Of a stretch of DNA of 55,666 nucleotides, positions 1 to 15,000 are shown in pieces (position 1 is the first letter of the stretch; each line of letters opens with the position of its first letter). Under the pieces are notes generated by a model. That model ran no database searches, was not told the DNA's origin, and worked only from the letters and a program-made list of their open reading frames with translations. This stretch comes from Bacteroidales bacterium (GTDB lineage: Bacteria; Bacteroidota; Bacteroidia; Bacteroidales; WCHB1-69). The DNA lies in the NCBI GenBank assembly GCA_016285145.1, contig JAEEQE010000017.1, forward strand, positions 1-55,666. Direction: 5' to 3'. A program made the translations under genes and the position numbers.

Positions 1-123
1 GAATCCGCCCCGGACTCCGCAATGGGCCAGTGCAGCGTGATCACGCACACGTGTCCTGACATCGTGAGCCAGGAGCAGCTCAAGGTCCGCGGCCAGAGCG
101 TGCGCTGCGTGCAGAAGAAGTAA
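1..123 (+). CDS. C-terminal fragment of a FISUMP-domain surface protein (5' end outside window)
   Basis: The frame is open from base 1 to the TAA at 121-123, giving the last 40 residues of a larger protein. The tail contains CSVITHTCP and ends SVRCVQKK, the terminal signature of the FISUMP domain, a module at the extreme C terminus of many secreted Bacteroidota and Fibrobacter proteins. It closely matches the end of the 2508-aa protein at 29847-37373 (CSYITHTCP ... SVRCVQRAQ), so the two are probably paralogous adhesins. A strong hairpin terminator follows 25 bases later. Nothing can be said about its N-terminal domains. The frame and relationship are clear; the role in adhesion or surface display is inferred. 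Confidence 0.8.
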   Translation, partial: ESAPDSAMGQCSVITHTCPDIVSQEQLKVRGQSVRCVQKK

Positions 124-148
124 CGCACAATCCCATAGAAAATAACCT

Positions 149-2652
<2,504 letters not shown>

Positions 2653-2686
2653 AATAGATGATGGGGTGGGGGAACAGAACGCTCCT

Positions 2687-2717
2687 TTTGCATATTGCCA
2701 AATTATTTGTATCTTTG
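2687..2717 (+). promoter_or_regulatory. Bacteroidetes-type promoter of argF
   Basis: TTTG (2687-2690), 19 bases, then TATCTTTG (2710-2717) is an exact match to the Bacteroidetes -33/-7 consensus. Transcription would start near 2724, leaving a leader of about 60 bases before the ATG at 2787. No arginine operator could be recognised. Confidence 0.75.
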
Positions 2718-2786
2718 CCGCCCTCATTTGAGTGTATGATCCAATTTTATTATTCAATAATTTAACAACTTTTAACCGAATTATTT

Positions 2787-3788
2787 ATGGCTTTCAATTT
2801 GAGAAACAGAAACTTCTTGAAATTGTTGGATTTCACCCCGAAGGAAATTCAATACATGTTGGACCTCGCACGCGACCTCAAGCGCGCCAAATATGCGGGC
2901 ACCGAGCAACCCAGACTGAAAGGCAAGAACATTGCCTTGATTTTCGAAAAGACCTCCACTCGTACGCGCTGCGCCTTCGAGGTGGCCGCTTACGACCAGG
3001 GTGCGCATGTCACCTATCTGGGCCCTTCCGGTTCCCAAATCGGCATTAAGGAATCCATGGCCGACACTGCCCGTGTACTCGGGCGCATGTTCGACGGCAT
3101 TGAATACCGCGGTTTCAAGCAGACCACCGTGGAAGATCTGGCCAAGTTTGCCGGCGTTCCCGTCTGGAACGGTCTTACTAATGAGTTCCATCCCACCCAG
3201 GTGCTGGCTGACTTCCTGACGATGAGCGAGCATGTGGACAAACCCCTCAATCAGGTGACGTACGCTTACCTCGGCGATGCCCGTTACAATATGGGTAACT
3301 CTCTGATGGTGGGTGGTGCCAAGATGGGCATGGATGTGCGCATTGTGGCCCCGAAGGCTCTCCAGCCGGACAAAGACCTCATCAAGAAATGCAAGGAGAT
3401 TGCCAAGGAAACCGGCGCTACCGTGACGGTGACCGATGATGTGAAGAAGGGCGTGAAGGGCTGCGACTTCCTCTATACCGACGTTTGGGTATCCATGGGC
3501 GAGCCCGTGGAGGTTTGGGAAGAGCGTATCAAACTGCTCAAGCCCTATCAGGTAAACAAAGAGACGATGAAACTCACCGGCAACCCGAAATGCAAGTTCA
3601 TGCACTGTCTGCCCGCTTACCACAATCTGGAAACCCAGGTGGGCCGCGATGTGAACAAACAGTTCGGTCTGGACGGCATCGAGGTGACGGAGGAGGTTTT
3701 CGAGTCCGAAAACTCCATCGTTTTCGACGAGGCCGAAAACCGTATGCACACCATCAAGGCCGTTATGGTGGCCACATTGGGCGACTAA
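2787..3788 (+). CDS. argF: Ornithine carbamoyltransferase
   Basis: Cytoplasmic enzyme that makes citrulline from ornithine and carbamoyl phosphate in arginine synthesis. The 333-aa length is normal for the E. coli-type enzyme. Visible motifs are the carbamoyl-phosphate loop STRTR (57-61), HPTQ (135-138), the DVWVSMGE segment that belongs to the ornithine site, and HCLPA (273-277) with the catalytic Cys274. The ornithine loop and HCLPAYH argue for an ornithine rather than an N-acetyl- or N-succinylornithine substrate, in contrast to the succinylornithine enzyme known from Bacteroides; this assignment rests on motif reading and would need an alignment. No other arg or arc genes are adjacent, so a catabolic role (arcB) cannot be excluded by context. 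It has its own promoter and terminator and is therefore probably monocistronic. Confidence 0.9.
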   Translation: MAFNLRNRNFLKLLDFTPKEIQYMLDLARDLKRAKYAGTEQPRLKGKNIALIFEKTSTRTRCAFEVAAYDQGAHVTYLGPSGSQIGIKESMADTARVLGRMFDGIEYRGFKQTTVEDLAKFAGVPVWNGLTNEFHPTQVLADFLTMSEHVDKPLNQVTYAYLGDARYNMGNSLMVGGAKMGMDVRIVAPKALQPDKDLIKKCKEIAKETGATVTVTDDVKKGVKGCDFLYTDVWVSMGEPVEVWEERIKLLKPYQVNKETMKLTGNPKCKFMHCLPAYHNLETQVGRDVNKQFGLDGIEVTEEVFESENSIVFDEAENRMHTIKAVMVATLGD

Positions 3789-3815
3789 ACATCGTCGTCA
3801 TTCCGATAAAAAAAG

Positions 3816-3842
3816 AGCTCGGCGGAAGCCGGGCTTTTTTGT
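3816..3842 (+). terminator. Rho-independent terminator of argF
   Basis: AGCTCGGC (3816-3823) pairs with GCCGGGCT (3828-3835), with one G-T wobble, around a GGAA tetraloop and is followed by a T run (3835-3841). Confidence 0.85.
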
Positions 3843-3845
3843 TAG

Positions 3846-3905
3846 TTTAGAGTTTAGAGTTTAGAGTTTAGAGTTAAGAAGTTAAGAAGTTAAGAAGTTA
3901 GGAGT
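3846..3905. repeat. Short tandem repeats TTTAGAG x4 then TTAAGAAG x3
   Basis: Four perfect copies of TTTAGAG (3846-3873) are followed by three copies of the 8-mer TTAAGAAG (3874-3897) and a decayed TTAGGAG. Related tracts recur in other spacers of this window (25735, 29063), always outside genes. Confidence 0.9.
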
Positions 3906-3974
3906 TCTTTCAGTGCAGTTTCACAGTTATGAACAATTGTTGATAAAAATTGGAAAATGGCTACAATAAAGTGT

Positions 3975-4004
3975 TTTGGGATAAAGGGTATTTTCCTACT
4001 TTTG
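3975..4004 (+). promoter_or_regulatory. Promoter of the 4078-22810 surface-protein cluster
   Basis: TTTG (3975-3978), 18 bases, then TACTTTTG (3997-4004) fits the Bacteroidetes promoter. It is the only good promoter seen ahead of the four co-directional genes. Confidence 0.65.
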
Positions 4005-4024
4005 CAAGGGCCTAATTCATACGT

Positions 4025-4056
4025 GGTGGATTAGCCACCTTTGTTTTTTCTTTTTA
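4025..4056 (+). promoter_or_regulatory. Hairpin plus T-tract in the leader (possible attenuator)
   Basis: GGTGG (4025-4029) pairs with CCACC (4035-4039) around ATTAG, followed by a T-rich run (4040-4056: TTTGTTTTTTCTTTTT). It lies between the predicted transcription start (about 4011) and the ATG at 4078, so it could stop transcription before the giant operon. The stem is only 5 bp, so the effect may be weak. Confidence 0.4.
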
Positions 4057-4077
4057 ATTGAATATCAACTAAATCTG

Positions 4078-5970
4078 ATGCTTTTGAAACATAAATCTAT
4101 CTTTTTTGTCATCGTGTTCTTTTGTTTGTGTTTTCTGATGCCGCCGCTATACGGTCAGAGCATCCGGAACAGAATCAATGATATCAAGTCGGCGGATCCT
4201 TTTGCCATCAGTGGCAGTGTGGGTGCCAGTCTGGGGGTGTCGTACAACTCGAACTCGCCTGGCAGCACGCCTTTTTCCTCTAATATTTATGCCAGCTTGA
4301 ATCTTTCGTTTTACAGTTTCCAGTTGCCGTTCGCCTTTTATTTTGCAAACAACACCACTTCGTTTACTTATCCGCAGTTGCCCACGCTGCATTTAGGCTT
4401 CATGCCCACGTGGCGCAATTGGAAGTTCCATATCGGCAGTAGTAGCATGCACTTTTCCAATTACACCTATTCGGGATTGTCGTTTATGGGGCTTGGTACG
4501 GAGTATCAGGGCAAGTTGTTCCGTATGGGTGTGTTTGGGGGTATGCTTTCACGGGCCAGCAAGCCCCGGGGCTATGACGACCGCAGCGCCATCCAGCAGT
4601 TGGCCGATTCGCTGTTGGGACTTAATGTCCCCGAATCCACGTTGCCGCAGTACATGCGTCTGGCGGGCGGCTTCAAGGTGGGTGTTGGCAATGAGCGCAA
4701 CTTCATTGATTTCAGTGTCTTCAAGGCAAAAGACAGGGTCAAGAGCCTGCCTCAGGAGTGGCGCGATACCATTGCCCCGCAGGATAATGTGGCCATCGGT
4801 TTGTCGGGACGCTTCGCCATCCGGCACTGGTTCTCTTTCACCGCCAACGTGGGAGCAAGCCTTTACAACCCCGATCTGCGCGACTCCATTCGTATTGCGG
4901 AGTATCAGAAATACGAGCGTTATATCAACTGGCTGTTCACGCCTGGCAATGCATTCAAGCTTCGCTTCGCCGGCGATGCAGCCGTCAACCTCATGTTCAA
5001 GAGCTTCAACGGCAGTCTTACTTACCGTTTCGTCCAGCCCGATTACGTGTCTCTCGGGGCGCAGAATTTCAATCAGAACGCCCACAGCCTCGGCACAGTG
5101 CTGAATTTCACCTTGTTCAAGGGAAAATCAAACCTCGGTCTCGTGGGCTACGTGCAGCGCGACAACATGGACAAGAAGCAGATGTACACCAACCAGGTGG
5201 CCACCTACTCGATGAATTGGAACAGCACCATCGGCAATATTTTTGGCTTGGGCTTGATGTACAGCGGTATCAAACAGAATCAGTATGATGGTACGTTCCA
5301 TGTGATTGATTCGTTGAGAGTTAATTCTATAGTACACACAATTTCCGTTTCGCCCTCTTTCTCCTTTGAGAAGGCAAACGGACATTCCATCGGCCTTAGT
5401 TTTAACATGGTACAAAATAAAAACCTGAATCCGCTGAACAAAAACGGTGCGGATGTGCAGACGATGACCATCGGGGGAAGTTACAATATTGACCTGACCG
5501 CAATCCGCCTTGGCATCAGCGCCGGCTACGATTTTTCCATGTCATCCTCGCAATACTCGCACTACAACTCCCACGGACTGAATGTCGGCCTCAACTATCG
5601 TATCATCCAAAAAGAGAAATTGAACTGGACGCTCAACTACAACGGTTATGTGGCGTACAACATCCAAAAGGACGAGGGCGTGGACAACGATTTCTCATTG
5701 AGCAACAGTCTTGGCAGCAATTTCAACTACAAGAGACATACGGCCTCGCTGTATTGTTCATTGAGCAACTTCAGTAATCTGGAACGTATCGGACAACGAG
5801 TACATACCGATTTGGATGTCCGATTCACGTTCTCATATTCATACTCTTTTGCCGCACGCATCATCAAGAAGAAAACCAAGATGGAGCGTACACAGGACCG
5901 CATTGACCGGGCCAATCGTAAATTGCAGAAATCTGTAAGCAAACCTATTAACCGGGATACGGAAGATTGA
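4078..5970 (+). CDS. Predicted outer-membrane beta-barrel protein, first gene of the giant surface-protein cluster
   Basis: The 630-aa product begins with a long signal peptide ending near PLYGQ (about residue 27). The rest is built of alternating hydrophobic and polar strands rich in Tyr, Phe, Ser and Gly, such as IYASLNLSFYSFQLPFAF and GLSFMGLGTEYQGKLFRMG, separated by short charged or Asn-rich turns. This is the pattern of an outer-membrane beta-barrel of perhaps 20 or more strands. It ends in a basic, charged tail after the last strand (KKKTKMERTQDRIDRANRKLQ) instead of the usual terminal aromatic residue. No TonB box, plug domain or PorP/SprF signature was recognised; PorP/SprF proteins are about half this size. 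The next gene starts 47 bases after the stop, so the barrel may export or anchor its giant neighbour; that role is inferred from context only. Confidence 0.7.
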   Translation: MLLKHKSIFFVIVFFCLCFLMPPLYGQSIRNRINDIKSADPFAISGSVGASLGVSYNSNSPGSTPFSSNIYASLNLSFYSFQLPFAFYFANNTTSFTYPQLPTLHLGFMPTWRNWKFHIGSSSMHFSNYTYSGLSFMGLGTEYQGKLFRMGVFGGMLSRASKPRGYDDRSAIQQLADSLLGLNVPESTLPQYMRLAGGFKVGVGNERNFIDFSVFKAKDRVKSLPQEWRDTIAPQDNVAIGLSGRFAIRHWFSFTANVGASLYNPDLRDSIRIAEYQKYERYINWLFTPGNAFKLRFAGDAAVNLMFKSFNGSLTYRFVQPDYVSLGAQNFNQNAHSLGTVLNFTLFKGKSNLGLVGYVQRDNMDKKQMYTNQVATYSMNWNSTIGNIFGLGLMYSGIKQNQYDGTFHVIDSLRVNSIVHTISVSPSFSFEKANGHSIGLSFNMVQNKNLNPLNKNGADVQTMTIGGSYNIDLTAIRLGISAGYDFSMSSSQYSHYNSHGLNVGLNYRIIQKEKLNWTLNYNGYVAYNIQKDEGVDNDFSLSNSLGSNFNYKRHTASLYCSLSNFSNLERIGQRVHTDLDVRFTFSYSYSFAARIIKKKTKMERTQDRIDRANRKLQKSVSKPINRDTED

Positions 5971-6017
5971 TGGTTTTGTTTATATTTACATTTTGGAAAA
6001 ATAAATACTTATATAAG

Positions 6018-9000
6018 ATGAAAAAGCTGTTATTATTTTTAACTCTTCTGCTTGTGAGCCACTTGATGTGGGCGCAAAATCAGATTGTAACTACCATAAC
6101 CCCTAAGGTGAGTGTGTTCCCATCCACGGGGTTGAGCTACATGGACGACCCGGCAAAGTATTTCACCATCCAGATGATCAATACGTCGGGCACCCCGATG
6201 GATGTGTTTTTCACCATTGAACTGACGGCTGACTTTACGGCCACGAACCAGAACTACTATGTGCGGACCAAAAAGGAAATCCAGCCGCACAACGGACTGA
6301 CGGTCGGGTTGACACCCGTGCTGATCAACCGGCCAATCTTCGATCAGATTATCGGGCATCTCAACGCCTCGGCCTACGAGACCAACTACGACCTGAACAA
6401 TCTGGTCAGTGATTTGATGACGCTGCCGGAAGGCCAGTATCGCTTCTGCATCACGCCCTACCGGTGGGACGGTTACAACAACCCGAACCCCACGCAGGTG
6501 GGTGAACAGAAGTGTATTACCTTCTCCATCTGCTACACCGGTTCGGCACCTGAGTTCACCACGCCGGTGAACGGCCTCAGTGCCGGCAATCTTAACAACA
6601 GCAACCCAACCAACAACCTGCTGTCGCCAACCCGTAATACGGCTGAGGGCAGGCCGCTTCCAAGCGGTACGCGCCCGGTGATTGACGGTCCGAGACGTAT
6701 GGGCGGCGTTACCTCCGACAACCGCCAGAGCGATGTCTATACGCGGATTCCGCTCTCGCGCCAGCTGATCTTCAATTGGACAGGTGTGATTTCCAACTGT
6801 TTGGCTGTAAATGATTTTGATTATGTCATTAAAATTGTGGAGGTTATGGCCAACCAGAATGTGCAGGAGGCCATTGACCGGAACGGGACATTGACCACAT
6901 ACAACAACAAGTCGAAGACTGTTTATATCCACGATACGGTCGCCAACCGCCATTTCCGGCTGATTCCGGGTCATGTGTATGCTGCGCAGGTACAGGCGGT
7001 GCTGAAGAAATCGCTGATGACCGAAGTGCAGCTCAGCAATGAGGGCAAGAGTCAGATTATCACCTTCGTATGGGGTGAGGATGTGCCGATTGAGCAGGCG
7101 GAGAACACTTCATCCCAGATTAGAAGTGTGATCAGCGATAACCACGAGCAGGTGTTGCAACAGATTCAGAATCCATACTTTGTGAATCCCGGTCAGGACA
7201 AGCCCGTGTTGGATAAGTTGAAATCCTTTGGAAAGACGCAGGCTCCAATGGTACAATCCGGCAGCAGCTTCCCGTATGTCACGGATGTGGATGCCGGCGA
7301 TTCGCCCTATTATCAGGTGCCTGTGTCCGATTCGATTGGCGCGAAATGGATGCCCGTGTGCGGCGATTCCGTCATCAAAGTCGTTTATACTACAGAATTA
7401 TACGAATACAACGGCGGTGCCGTCAGCAATGCCATGATCGGTCTTCCCTTGAAGACGGCTTCCGTCACCGTGCAGTCGCCGCATGATTTCAGTCCGAATG
7501 GCAGCCAGCTGATGAGTGTGGCCACCAACGGCTGGACCGATGTGATGGAGGAGGGCTACAAGTATGTGCTGCATCTGAAGGCCGAGACTTTCTATTCCTA
7601 CCAGAAAAAAACCACTTATACCATCACCGAATACATCCACAACATCCCGAAGGACCGCGACAGTGTAGTGACCTCGGTGGCGTTCGCCTCGTCGGAGTTG
7701 TTCTCGGATGTGGTGTTCGCCTGGGGCGTGGACAGCGGCGCATTGGACAAGGTGACCCCACCGCAGTTCACCTATCCTGTGGATTTGACGAAAAAGGACC
7801 TGAATGACGACAGTTGGGACCTGCCGGAAGTGACCAAGCGCGAAAGTTTCAGCTTCCGGTGGAAGGCGGCCAGCGGCGTGGACTATGGCGATTCCGTCTA
7901 TTACAGTCTGCGGGTGGCCAAGCTGCCCAAGGGCAAAAAACCGGAGCAGGTGAAGGACACGCTCTTCTTCAAGGACCATATCGCGGCCACCACGTATATT
8001 GACACGGCGCTGTTTGACAGCCTGAAGACGGGCGGACAGTACGTGGCGGTGTTAGAGGCGCACATCAAGCAACTCACCGACACCTCCCAGCATTACCAAA
8101 TGCTCCATAAGGGCAAGTCGCATATGGCATCCTTCAAGCTCGTGGACCCGCCGGCGTTCAAGGCTGATGTCAGCACCAAACTCAAATGTTCGCCACAGGC
8201 ACTCAAGGACATCAGCAAAGACACCATCGCTCCAAAGGTTGACAGTTTGGTGAAGAACCGTGTCAAACTCAAGATTGGCGAGTTTCCGTTAGTGATGCAG
8301 AAAGCGACCTATGACAATACCAAGAAGGTGTACAACGGCAACGGCTATGTGATCTGGCATCCGTTAGGTGTGGATGTGCGACTGAAGGTGCAGTTCGACT
8401 CCATCATGATTAACAAGAACTTTGAGGTTATCAAAGGCTCCGCCGTCAGTATCGCCACCGACAGCGCCACCTATTTTGATGCGTTGGTGTCGGATTTGGA
8501 AATGGACAAATGGACGAACGACGATATAAATAATATTGTTTCACAATTGGGTGAAATAGAGCAAATCAAAAAGTACTACGACAAGTTTAATAGTTATGGT
8601 GAGAAGTATGCCAAGAAATATGGTGGTTTGCTCGGTCCCATAGTGGGTGAGGATATTGCCACCGAGGTGATGACATTCCCGTTGAGTGTCACCGACAAGG
8701 AAATCACCGGTTCCGAGAATATCATCTTCACCATCAACAATATGTTCTTCTCTCCCGTCACGGCTCTGATGAACATTTGGGCTATCTTCGCCGCGCAGGA
8801 TGATGACGCCTACGTGCCGTTTTTAGCCAACAACATCTGCATGGACCAGCGGGGATTTCTTGGCAAGGCGGACCAGCACATCGATCTTTTCATGGGACGC
8901 AGTTATGAGTTTGACATCAAGGACGGCTACAAGATGCGCTTTAAGGCTTCCTCGAATTTTGCAGACCCGAAGGACGGCACTGTCCTTTCCATCGACTCCG

Positions 9001-12000
9001 GCAAGTTCAACCATGTCACGGCGGAAATCGAGTTTGACATGAACAATAACGACGTCCTTGGCATCGAGAAGGACGGCACGCCGCGCAAGGGCAAGACGGT
9101 GCATGCGAACTTGGTTGTCAAGTTCAGGAGCTGGAGCGATTGGGTGGCCAAGATCTCCATGGACCCGTTTGCCGTGGCAGGTGCCGACCGCTTCACGTTC
9201 TACCCGACAGGCAGGGGCATCTACTATGACCATTCGAAGAAAGAAACACCCAAGGAGGTGTCACTCCCATACGAATATTTGTTTGGCACTCCGCCTCCGC
9301 AGGAAATGAAGGAGGAGGACAAGAAAAAGCTGACAAAAGCCACGAAGGAGTGGAAAGGCTTCTATTGGGACGAGCTCACGGTCTTCCTCTCGGATGAGAT
9401 CAGCAACACCTTCACCAATGAAGAGAAGCCCAAAGATTCCATGGTGGTATATAAATATGGTCTTAACAATACCGTTGTGGATTCAGTGCATTACAGCTAT
9501 CCCGGCTCCCGTATCAATTTTGGCGCCAAGGGGTTGATGATCGATGATTTCGGATTCTCGGCGGAGTTCTTTGCACGCGACATCTTCAGGGCCAACACCA
9601 CGGATGGTGGCGGCTGGGCATTCTCCTTGGACACGATAACGGTTCGAATCATCAAGAACAAATACAAGGCGGGTGTCATCAAGGGCGGTTTCGGTGTGCC
9701 TTTGTTCAAGGGCGGCTTCGCATACGACTGCTCCATTGGTGCCGACAGCTTGCTGTTCAATGTGCAGGCCAAGAGTGACACCATGGCTCTTGACCTGTGG
9801 GCGGCGGATGTTAATTTCAATAAGGAATCCTCTTATTTCCGGATTAAGAAGATTTACAAGGAGAGCAATACACGCGTGGATTTGACGCTGAATGGATATA
9901 TTACTGTGAAGGGTAGTAAAATCGGGTTGCCTGCCGATTTCAAGGCGGTGAAGTTCGAAGGCATGGGCATGCGTAATTATAATCTGGCCAATCCCAAGGA
10001 GGGAACGGCTTCTGCCAAAGGGTTTGAGTTCACCATCGGCAACTGGTCGTTCGCCTCGCCGCAGAAATATATCGGAGGCTCGACGGATCAGGTGGACGAG
10101 TCACAACAAACCAATGATGTGGGTTCGGTGTCCTTCTGTGGTTTCACTTTCAGTTTAAAGAAGATTGAACCGATAGCAGATGCCAATGGCGACGATTTGA
10201 AATTGGGTGTCAAGGTGGTGGGACAGATGAAGTTTGCCACCGATGGCACTGACCTTGGAGCCACCACCGGATTCTCGCTTTGGGGCGTGACGGAAACCAA
10301 AAACAAGTTTAAAGTGAAGGATGTGCAGGCCCATCTGGATAAGATTTCGCTGGAAAATGTTGATTTTGAAGTGTTCAAGATGAATGGCGAGCTTGAGTTT
10401 AAATACGCTTGCCCCACCTGCAAGGATGTTACAGGCTTTGCAGGCAATCTTGACATCACGGTGATGAATGAGGTGACGCTGAAGATGAGAGCCGGTTTCG
10501 GAAAGGAAAAAGACTCTAAAGGGGAGTTCTCCTGGTGGTTCTTTGATGGTGCCTGCAAGTTCCCGGGCGTTCCGATAGGTCCGGTCAGCATCACGGGTTT
10601 CTCCGGCGGTTTTGCCTATAACATGAAATCCAAATACAGTCTTACGGACAGCCGGTTCAGTGCCAAGGGCCTGCTTGCCAAGGCGGCGGAGAACGAGGAT
10701 CCGGACAAGATGTTGTCATCCGGCATGGATTTCACCCCGCAGCGCAATTGCTGGGTGGCCAATGCGGGTATCAGCATGATTCTCACGGGTGCGAAGAACA
10801 CCTTGAACGCCGATGGACTGGTGTCGTTGCGTATCGTGGACAAGCACTTCTCCGGCATCTTTATTGATGCGAACGCCTACGTGCTGACCAATATGGATGA
10901 GGATGCCACGCCGGGCGACGGCTCCAACAACAAGAGCCCGTTGCTCAGAGCCAAGGCCATCATGGGCTTTGAGACTTGCGACAAATACGACTATTTCCGC
11001 CTCTCCATAGCGGTGAAGGCCAAGATTGACTTGGCAAACCTTTTGGATGGCGTGAGCTCTACCGTTTTGGGCAGCCAGATGACCGCCGCCATCCATGCGG
11101 GTACGTCATTAGTTACCAGCAGCAATGTTACCAGCACACTGACGAAATTGGTAGGAGACGGGAACGGAAATGGCGCTGCTGCGTCCGGTCTCACCTCACA
11201 TGGTGAGAAAGACCGTAACCAGGCGGCCAACTCGTCTTCAGGCTCAGCAGGAGCGGTCTCATTTGATGTGGCGGCACAGATACCCATTGATTTTGAGTTG
11301 AAACATTATAAGAAATCATACGAAGGCCACAAGAATGGCACCACCGATTGGTATTTCGCCATTGGTAAGCCTAAGTACGACGAACGGGTGCAGCTCTCTG
11401 CCAAATTGAATATGGTGGTGTGTTCTGCCAATGCTGAATTCACGTTCTATATGCAGACGGGCAACGCCTTCGCGTATGAGATGCCCCCGTTGAGCAAGGA
11501 ATTGCAAGACTTTTTCGGCCTGTCGGGTGGTGACAAGAAATTGGATGCCAACTCCAATCAGGTGAAGGATAGTCGTAAGATTGCAAATGATGATTGGTTG
11601 AAGATTGACAAGGGCGGCGGCTTCTGCATGGGTTCAACTTTCCATGCCGATGTGAGCTTGGATTTCTTCCTCTATATTGATGTGACTACCGATCTCGGTT
11701 TTGACGTGGCATTGCTGAATGTGAACGGCGTGGGATGTCCCGGCCACCCGCAGATCGGCAAGCATAACTTCTACGCTCTCGGACGCATTTATGCCGCGTT
11801 GCAGGGTGATGTGGGTCTCAAACTCAACCTCGGCTTCTGGAAGGGCAAGTTCTCGCTCTTCAAGGCTGGTGTGGGTGCACTCCTGCAGGGCGGTGGCCCC
11901 AACCCGTCGTACTGCTATGGTATGCTCCGTTTCAAGGTGAATCTCCTGGGTGGTCTGCTCAAGTTCAGCACCTCCTGCGACTTTACATTGGGTGACGTGT

Positions 12001-15000
12001 GCGTGCCTGGCGCCGGCGATCCGTTGGCCAATGTTAAACTCTTTGAGACCGTGACTCCCGGCTACGATACCGAGAAGAATGCCACGAACAAGAACAACAT
12101 CCAGTCGCCCCTGCAGATCGGCACCATTGTCTCCAATATGCCCTGGGAACGCGATGTGCTATTGTGTGATGAAGAGGGCAAGAACGCCCGCAAGTTCCGC
12201 TTTGTGCTCGTCCAGAAAAATTGCAAGATAGCTACCAAGTCCGGGAACAAATTCGTGGACGCCACTGGCAGCAGCAGATTGCGTTTCACGCCGAGCAATA
12301 GCGATGCTAATGTGTATTTGTTTGAAACGGAGGCTGGTGGTTTCGAGCAGGGCAGTGTGCAGCAGATCACGCTTCAGGCCCGCGGCTTCGAATACCGCAA
12401 GTCTTTGCAAAACAGCAAGGATTTGCTCCGTGTGAATAATGAACAGAACATGGATGGGTATTATTACATTGGTACAGGAACTCCCACGAACTCATACAAT
12501 ACAACGTATTGTTCATGGTATGACCCCACTTTCTATGATGAGAATTCGAAGAAGCTGATTGTGAAACCTTTCAAGAAGGATACAACACTCTATTTCCAGA
12601 CACGTTCTTTGGATGATGATTTGAACAACGGTGTGGTCTTCTCATGGCCATACAACGGGGAGAGCTTTTTCCCCACTATGGAGTATGTCCATTCCAGCGA
12701 TGGCACCCCATATTGCAACCTTTATCTGTACACCAAATATGACAATCTGTTCGACAAGAAGAAGCTGGAATCGGAAGGCAAGCAACTGAAAATCTATCTG
12801 TTGAAAAACGGATTGGAGGAGGGTGAGATTGCAGAATGTACATATACATATTATCCCAATACAACAGTGCCATACGTGCAGGTGAGGTTGCCCAAGAAGG
12901 AGTACAGCCAGGAAACCGGCAAGGGTGCCCACATGCTGAAGTTCCTCTTGGTGGACAAGAGCGCTTACGATAACGCCATGGCCGCTGCCCAGCAGCAGGC
13001 GGAGATGACCCGCAAGCAGAATGAATACAGCAGTCGTATCACAGACCAGACCTATCAGGAGGCGGAGGCGGCCCACAACCGTAAAAACGGCAAGAGCGGA
13101 TCCTCAGGCGGTCTTGTTGTTAGTGGAACCATCTCCGGTCTTGCCGGTTCGTTGGGATCGTCAAGCTCCGGCGGTGGTGTCGCGTATTCCAGCGGAACGA
13201 AGATATCTGGCGGAAGTGCAGTGTCATCCGGCGGCAAGAAAGCGATGCTGTTAAGCTCGTCGAGTGTCACGACGCTTTCCACGGGTGTGCGCACGATAAC
13301 CTCTTCGGGCAGCTCTTCATCGTTGTCGGGACGTGTTGTGCAGGCTGCCAGCACCGTCAGTAGCACTTCCTCCGGAAAACAGAAGGCAAATACTGCGGCA
13401 GCGCTTGCTTCATTTGCCAGTTCGGGTATGAACATCACCGGCGTCAGCAACAAGCTCAACATCCAGGATGAGATGCTGGATGAGATTTACGAGAACAAGC
13501 AGGACGTGGGCAAGGACTCCATGAACTATATCCGCACCATGCTGAAAGAGGGTTACAAGATCAGTGCCGGCATCGGCAAGCAAATCTACAAGTGGACCTG
13601 GTTCGCATCGGGCTCCACGCTGGAGAACAAACTTACCTCCCGGGTGTATGGATCAACCGCCAGGTCCATTTACCAAAAGGACTTGGCCGATGAGTTGAGA
13701 ACGGCGAAAGTGGATGCAGCGGCAGGAACGAAAAGTGTGTATCTCTACGGGGAGAACCGCGACTATTATCCCGGTGTGCTTGACTGGTATGCATACCTCT
13801 TCTTCTCCTATGACCCGGCAGATGCGACGTTATACAATACCAATTGCAAGATGCCGCCCGTATGCTATTTGGTGCTGGACCGCAACTATGGCGAGTTGGT
13901 GAATCTGCATAAAGAATACTTCCAGCATTTTGTGAATATGGAAAGGGATTTCAAGCAGACGGAATTGCTTACGACCTTCAAATGCCGGGTGAAGGACGGG
14001 AAACTCAGGTATGATGACAACGCCGTGTATGCCTCCGGCGGACATGCCTCCGACTTGCGTAATATCTTGAAGGGCGGTTTTTATCACAATAACAGCGTTA
14101 CATTCCCCAGAATTGACCGGCGTATCAAGGGCGGCACGGACTTTACCCAGTGCACGGCTGCCAACTACCATCCCACCACAGTGGATATGCCGTGTATTTT
14201 GGACTTCGAACACGGCTATGGCTATGGCTCGCAAGTGAGGAAACCGTTAGACGAGAAGTACTTCGATGTGGCCAACGCCAATATGTCACCGTTGCTTAAG
14301 TGCGACGACGGAAAGTACCGGTGGGGATGGAAGGTCCGCGACTATGCCACACCTGCCATCGCCAAAGACATGCAGATGTTCCAACGATTCATGTATGAGA
14401 ATCAGATGCACGCCCAATCGCTGAACAAGCGCGAATGGAGCGGTAAACGTTCCCTTTTCAATCTTTATTACAGTGAGGGTATGCTCAATGCCTTTATGAC
14501 CTACAGCAACTTCCCGTTCGACATGCCGATGATTTATCGCGTGGTGCATTATATGCGCGCGTTACAGGATATGGAGCCGAACAAAAACTACACGACCTCA
14601 AATGGACAAACGTACAAGATTATCAATGCGGATCAAGAATATATTCCGGTTTCCTATCTGCAATTGCAGGACAGATATTGGGCCAAGTATTGGTGGAGTT
14701 CGAACGGCCAGAGTACCAATGTGGCCAAGAACGGTTTTGACAGGGATTTCTATTTCTACAAGGATAACACGAAGTACTATAGTATGATATGTGATCAGAG
14801 TTATGACGGCAAGAGACACAATTGCTATACAAGCCAGGCGACGATGCTTGGCAGCTGGTACAAGCCCGTTGACGGTACCTATCACGGCCCGTATAATCCG
14901 GTTCGGAAGCCGTTCACCATGCGGGTTAAGCTTTATTTCCTTACCTCACAGGCTCCCGATTTTTCCACGAAGCTGATGAACATCGCGAAGGCTGTGAAGA

